This document shows, one piece after another, positions 61,716-64,000 of a DNA stretch of 64,000 nt. Where the stretch lies: assembly GCA_904420585.1 (NCBI GenBank), contig CAJFVX010000052.1, positions 1 through 64,000 of the forward strand, given 5' to 3'. The DNA comes from Candidatus Howiella intestinavium (GTDB lineage Bacteria; Bacillota; Clostridia; Oscillospirales; Acutalibacteraceae). Each line of letters begins with the position of its first letter. Within the stretch, counting starts at the first letter, position 1. The translations under genes and the position numbers were made by a program. The notes under the pieces were generated by a model, which had not been told where the DNA came from, searched no databases, and was given only the letters and a program-made list of their open reading frames with translations.

Positions 61716-62302
61716 TAGGCTACGAGGAATATTTTAGACCCTTTCCCACCTTCCAGTCGGCCCGCCTCATCCTGCGGGCCTTAAAAATGTCGGACGCCGC
61801 CGATTTGTACGACTGCTGCCGCAACCCGGAGGTGAGCCGGTATTCCGAGTGGTATCCCCACCCGGATATCCATCACACCAAGGCCTACATCTCCTGGATG
61901 CTGGGGGAATACCGCCGGCGGGAGGGGACGACCTTTGCCATCAGCCTGGCGGGAACCGGCCGGGTCATCGGCACCTGCAGCTATATCGGCCTGGATTTGG
62001 AGCACAGGACGGCCGAACTGGGCTACTGTCTCCACCGGGATTTCTGGGGAGCGGGCTATGGCAGCGAGGCGGCCTATATCCTCTTGGACAACGGTTTTAG
62101 GCGTATGGGCCTGCACCGGATGGAGGCTAAAGTCATGCCGGAAAACACCCGCTCGGAGAAATTGCTGCGGCGTCTGGGAATGGAGCGGGAGGGCCTGTTA
62201 AAAAAGGCCATCTACTGCAAGGGCGCTGACCATGATTTAGTCCTTTACGCCATGACCGACGACAGGTTTTACCAGCTGTTCGGCGGCGCTGGGCCGGCCT
62301 GA
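61712..62302 (+). CDS. RimJ/RimL-type GNAT acetyltransferase
   Basis: 196 residues. GNAT pattern: SARLILRALKMSDAADLYD, the acetyl-CoA loop YCLHRDFWGAGYGSEA near 110 and the RRMGLHRMEAKVMPEN segment. It should acetylate an amino group on a protein or small molecule. The start is GTG at 61712, overlapping the hisE stop by 4 bp. AGGTGG is 11 nt upstream. Coupling to hisE suggests cotranscription, not a histidine role. Confidence 0.85.
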   Translation: MIGYEEYFRPFPTFQSARLILRALKMSDAADLYDCCRNPEVSRYSEWYPHPDIHHTKAYISWMLGEYRRREGTTFAISLAGTGRVIGTCSYIGLDLEHRTAELGYCLHRDFWGAGYGSEAAYILLDNGFRRMGLHRMEAKVMPENTRSEKLLRRLGMEREGLLKKAIYCKGADHDLVLYAMTDDRFYQLFGGAGPA

Positions 62303-62342
62303 GGGCCAGTTTTGTCCCGGCCCCAACAGCCTGCCGGGTAAG

Positions 62343-62361
62343 CGGCCGCCGAAGGGCGGCC
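62343..62361 (+). repeat. Hairpin duplicate left of element copy D
   Basis: CGGCCGCCGAAGGGCGGCC, repeated at 62528-62546 with one loop change (G to A). It lies 41 bp after the GNAT stop and is probably the terminator stem of the his-GNAT operon. Confidence 0.85.
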
Positions 62362-62527
62362 TCAGACTGTCGAAAAACCCAATGGAAGCTTTTGGAATCG
62401 CAGAAACCGGCGACATGTGCGTCGGGTCACGCATACGACAAATCCCGCTCCTGCGGGATTTGTAGGGGGATGTTAGAAGGGGGGCTTGCCCCTCTTCTAC
62501 AGCTTGTCGACTTTGTCGACAAGCTGA
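62362..62527 (-). mobile_element. Hairpin element, copy D (reverse)
   Basis: 166 bp, opposite orientation to A and B, all four stems present, with both tips complete (TCAGACTGTCGA and the CAGCTTGTCGAC arm). It lies between the his-GNAT genes and the glycosyltransferase promoter. This is the most complete copy with B. Confidence 0.8.
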
Positions 62528-62546
62528 CGGCCGCCGAAAGGCGGCC
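62528..62546 (+). repeat. Hairpin duplicate right of element copy D
   Basis: CGGCCGCCGAAAGGCGGCC with a following TTCTTTC tract, so this copy still looks like a terminator. One base differs from the left copy, in the loop. Confidence 0.85.
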
Positions 62547-62565
62547 TTCTTTCTGCCCGGCCGGT

Positions 62566-62594
62566 TTGACAAAGGCAGGCAGGGCGGGTATAAT
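62566..62594 (+). promoter_or_regulatory. Promoter of the glycosyltransferase gene
   Basis: Consensus TTGACA at 62566, 17-nt spacer and consensus TATAAT at 62589. A very strong promoter, 51 bp before the start codon. Confidence 0.9.
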
Positions 62595-62644
62595 AATCCG
62601 GAAAGCCTGTGTAAAGGGCAAATTTGCGCCGGGAGGATCATCCT

Positions 62645-63742
62645 ATGACCCAAGCAAAACCCCAAGAGACCGTGTCCACCCTGTCCCTGGGTGTGATTGC
62701 ATATAATGAGGAAGGCTGCCTTGCGGATATCCTGGGGGATATTTCGGCCCAGGACTACCCTCATGAAAAAATGGAAATCCTTTTGGCGGACAGCGGATCC
62801 ACCGACCGCACGAAGGAGATCATGCTGCGGTTCCAGCAGGAGAATGCGGCCGGTTTTCACCGGATCGTGGTGCTGGACAATCCGAAGAAGGTCCAGCCGG
62901 CGGGCTGGAACGTCATCCTGTCCAACGCGGGGGGAGAGGTCGTTTTCCGTATCGACGCCCACGCCTCCATACCGCCGGATTTCGTGCGCAAAAATATGGA
63001 GCGGCTCAACCGGGGGGAGATGGTCAGCGGCGGCCCCCGGCCCAATATCGCCGAGCAGGACACCCCCTTCCGCCGGACCCTGCTTATGGCCGAGGCCTCC
63101 ATGTTTGGCAGCAGCGTGGCCTCCTACCGCCGGCAGACCGGGGCGCGGTATGTGAACAGCATGTTCCACGGCGCCTACCGCCGGGAGGTTTTCGAGACGG
63201 TGGGCGGCTTTAACGAACACCTCTGGCGCACCGAGGACAACGAGATGCACTACCGGATCCGGCAGGCGGGCTACCGGCTCTGCTACGACCCGGAAATCCA
63301 TTCCTACCAGCACACCCGCAGCAGCCTCGGCAAAATGCTCAAGCAGAAATTCGGCAACGGCAAATGGATAGGGCTCACCCTGCCGGTCTGTCCCGGCTGC
63401 CTGTCCCTGTTCCACTTTGTGCCCTTTGCCTTTATCCTGGCCATTGCGGCCACCACCGTATTGGCCCTTTTGGGTTTTCCCCTGCTCTGCTGGCTGATGT
63501 GGGGCGCCTACGCCCTGCTGGCCCTGGTGATGGCGGGGAAGGCCATTGTGGAGTCCCGTCGGTTCCATGTCAGCAACCTGCTGCTGCCCTTCCTGTTCCT
63601 GCTTCTGCATGTATCCTACGGCATCGGCACGCTGGCGGGCTTCTGCTGCCTGCCCGGGTGGCTGAAAAAGACCGGCCGTGCCCATTGTCCGGAAATTGAG
63701 GAAGTGAAGGCCGCCATGCGCGCCCGTCACGGTAAATTTTAG
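62645..63742 (+). CDS. Membrane-linked family 2 glycosyltransferase
   Basis: 365 residues. GT-A domain (about 15-235): SLGVIAYNEEGCLADIL, ADSGSTDRT for nucleotide sugar, FRIDAHASIPPDF with a D-x-D-like Asp, and RTEDNEMHYRIRQAGYRL. Two or three hydrophobic segments at 255-330 anchor it in the membrane. It likely builds a surface polysaccharide. ATG 62645 follows GGGAGGATCATCCT. A LicD gene follows 11 bp on. Confidence 0.9.
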   Translation: MTQAKPQETVSTLSLGVIAYNEEGCLADILGDISAQDYPHEKMEILLADSGSTDRTKEIMLRFQQENAAGFHRIVVLDNPKKVQPAGWNVILSNAGGEVVFRIDAHASIPPDFVRKNMERLNRGEMVSGGPRPNIAEQDTPFRRTLLMAEASMFGSSVASYRRQTGARYVNSMFHGAYRREVFETVGGFNEHLWRTEDNEMHYRIRQAGYRLCYDPEIHSYQHTRSSLGKMLKQKFGNGKWIGLTLPVCPGCLSLFHFVPFAFILAIAATTVLALLGFPLLCWLMWGAYALLALVMAGKAIVESRRFHVSNLLLPFLFLLLHVSYGIGTLAGFCCLPGWLKKTGRAHCPEIEEVKAAMRARHGKF

Positions 63743-63753
63743 GAGGCGTATGT

Positions 63754-64000
63754 ATGGCGGAACTATCCAGAGAAGAACTGCGGGCCCTGCAGAAAAAGAG
63801 CCTGGAAATGGCGGTGTACTTCCGGGACTTCTGCAAGGAAAACGGCCTGCTGGCCTATTTTTGCGGCGGCTGCTGCATCGGCGCGCTGCGGCATAAGGGC
63901 TTCATCCCCTGGGACGACGACGCGGATTTCTTTATGCCCCGGGAGGACTACGAGCGCATGCTGCGGCTGTGGCCGGAAAAGGCGGATAAACGGTATGTCT
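63754..64000 (+). CDS. LicD-family phosphotransferase, 3' end outside window
   Basis: The first 82 residues are in the window: MAELSREELRALQKKSLEM, then AYFCGGCCIGALRHKGFIPWDDDADFFMPREDYERML-like pattern (CIGALRHKGFIPWDDDADF). The nucleotidyltransferase-like GALRHKGFIPWDDD motif is typical of LicD proteins, which move phosphorylcholine or a similar group to surface glycans. ATG 63754 follows AGGAGGCGTATGT; an ATG four bases earlier is out of frame. It continues beyond 64000. Confidence 0.88.
   Translation, partial: MAELSREELRALQKKSLEMAVYFRDFCKENGLLAYFCGGCCIGALRHKGFIPWDDDADFFMPREDYERMLRLWPEKADKRYV

Noticed and set aside
62237..63730. 497-codon minus-strand frame across element copy D and the glycosyltransferase
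   Set aside because: It runs through a non-coding repeat and antisense to GT2 motifs.

Overview
This window is a high-GC chromosomal segment from an anaerobic, spore-forming Firmicute, most likely a Clostridia member of the Oscillospirales/Ruminococcaceae type. The support is SpoIIID, a CotF-type spore coat pair, a dockerin-tagged glycoside hydrolase, HisZ with short-form HisG, an ECF transporter S component and Shine-Dalgarno-led genes. The species cannot be named from the sequence alone.

Layout. (1) 1-11.74 kb, minus strand: the packaging and virion cassette of a podovirus-like prophage. In transcription order it runs RinA/ArpU-like activator, TerS, TerL, small membrane protein, scaffold, capsid, portal, head-tail adaptor, tail tube/hub protein, repeat-rich virion protein and a large virion protein that runs off the left edge. 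No integrase, repressor or lysis gene is visible, and the right edge abuts host spore genes. (2) 11.87-18.06 kb: spore coat pair, a lipoprotein gene boxed by a duplicated palindrome, an AraC regulator and a secreted GH97 enzyme with a C-terminal dockerin. (3) 18.1-24.2 kb: one tightly overlapping operon, potA-potB-cytidine deaminase-potC-potD-znuC-znuB, followed by an array of eight hairpins. (4) 24.4-27.0 kb: a small XRE regulator and Cys-rich protein pair, an ECF S component with a long leader, and rpsF-ssb-rpsR. (5) 27.2-36.3 kb: coaX, a four-gene Gfo/Idh/MocA dehydrogenase plus TIM-barrel isomerase operon, two cyclophilins, nrdR, a DUF2752 membrane protein and spoIIID. (6) 36.3-44.3 kb: polysaccharide deacetylase, DegV protein, MscS channel, ZnuA, and a secreted Cys-rich protein with a partner lipoprotein. 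(7) 44.3-53.9 kb: arginine biosynthesis argG-argH-(ycxB-like)-argC-argJ-argB-argD-argF, with three candidate ArgR boxes in front. (8) 54.2-62.3 kb: a WbsX/GH99-like enzyme, then hisZ-G-D-C-B-A-I-E, which lacks hisH and hisF, and a GNAT gene. (9) 62.6-64 kb: the start of a surface-polysaccharide cluster (GT2, LicD).

The most striking signal is a dispersed, non-coding, strongly hairpinned element of about 165 bp. It is present four times (35.2, 49.3, 53.9 and 62.4 kb, two in each orientation). Every copy sits between two direct copies of a locus-specific hairpin, mostly terminator-like, so the apparent target duplication is the whole 18-34 bp hairpin. A fifth, gene-carrying insertion with the same logic boxes the AT-rich lipoprotein gene at 12.4-13.0 kb. 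I interpret these as a family of mobile elements that target hairpins or terminators and are mobilised in trans, since no transposase is in the window.
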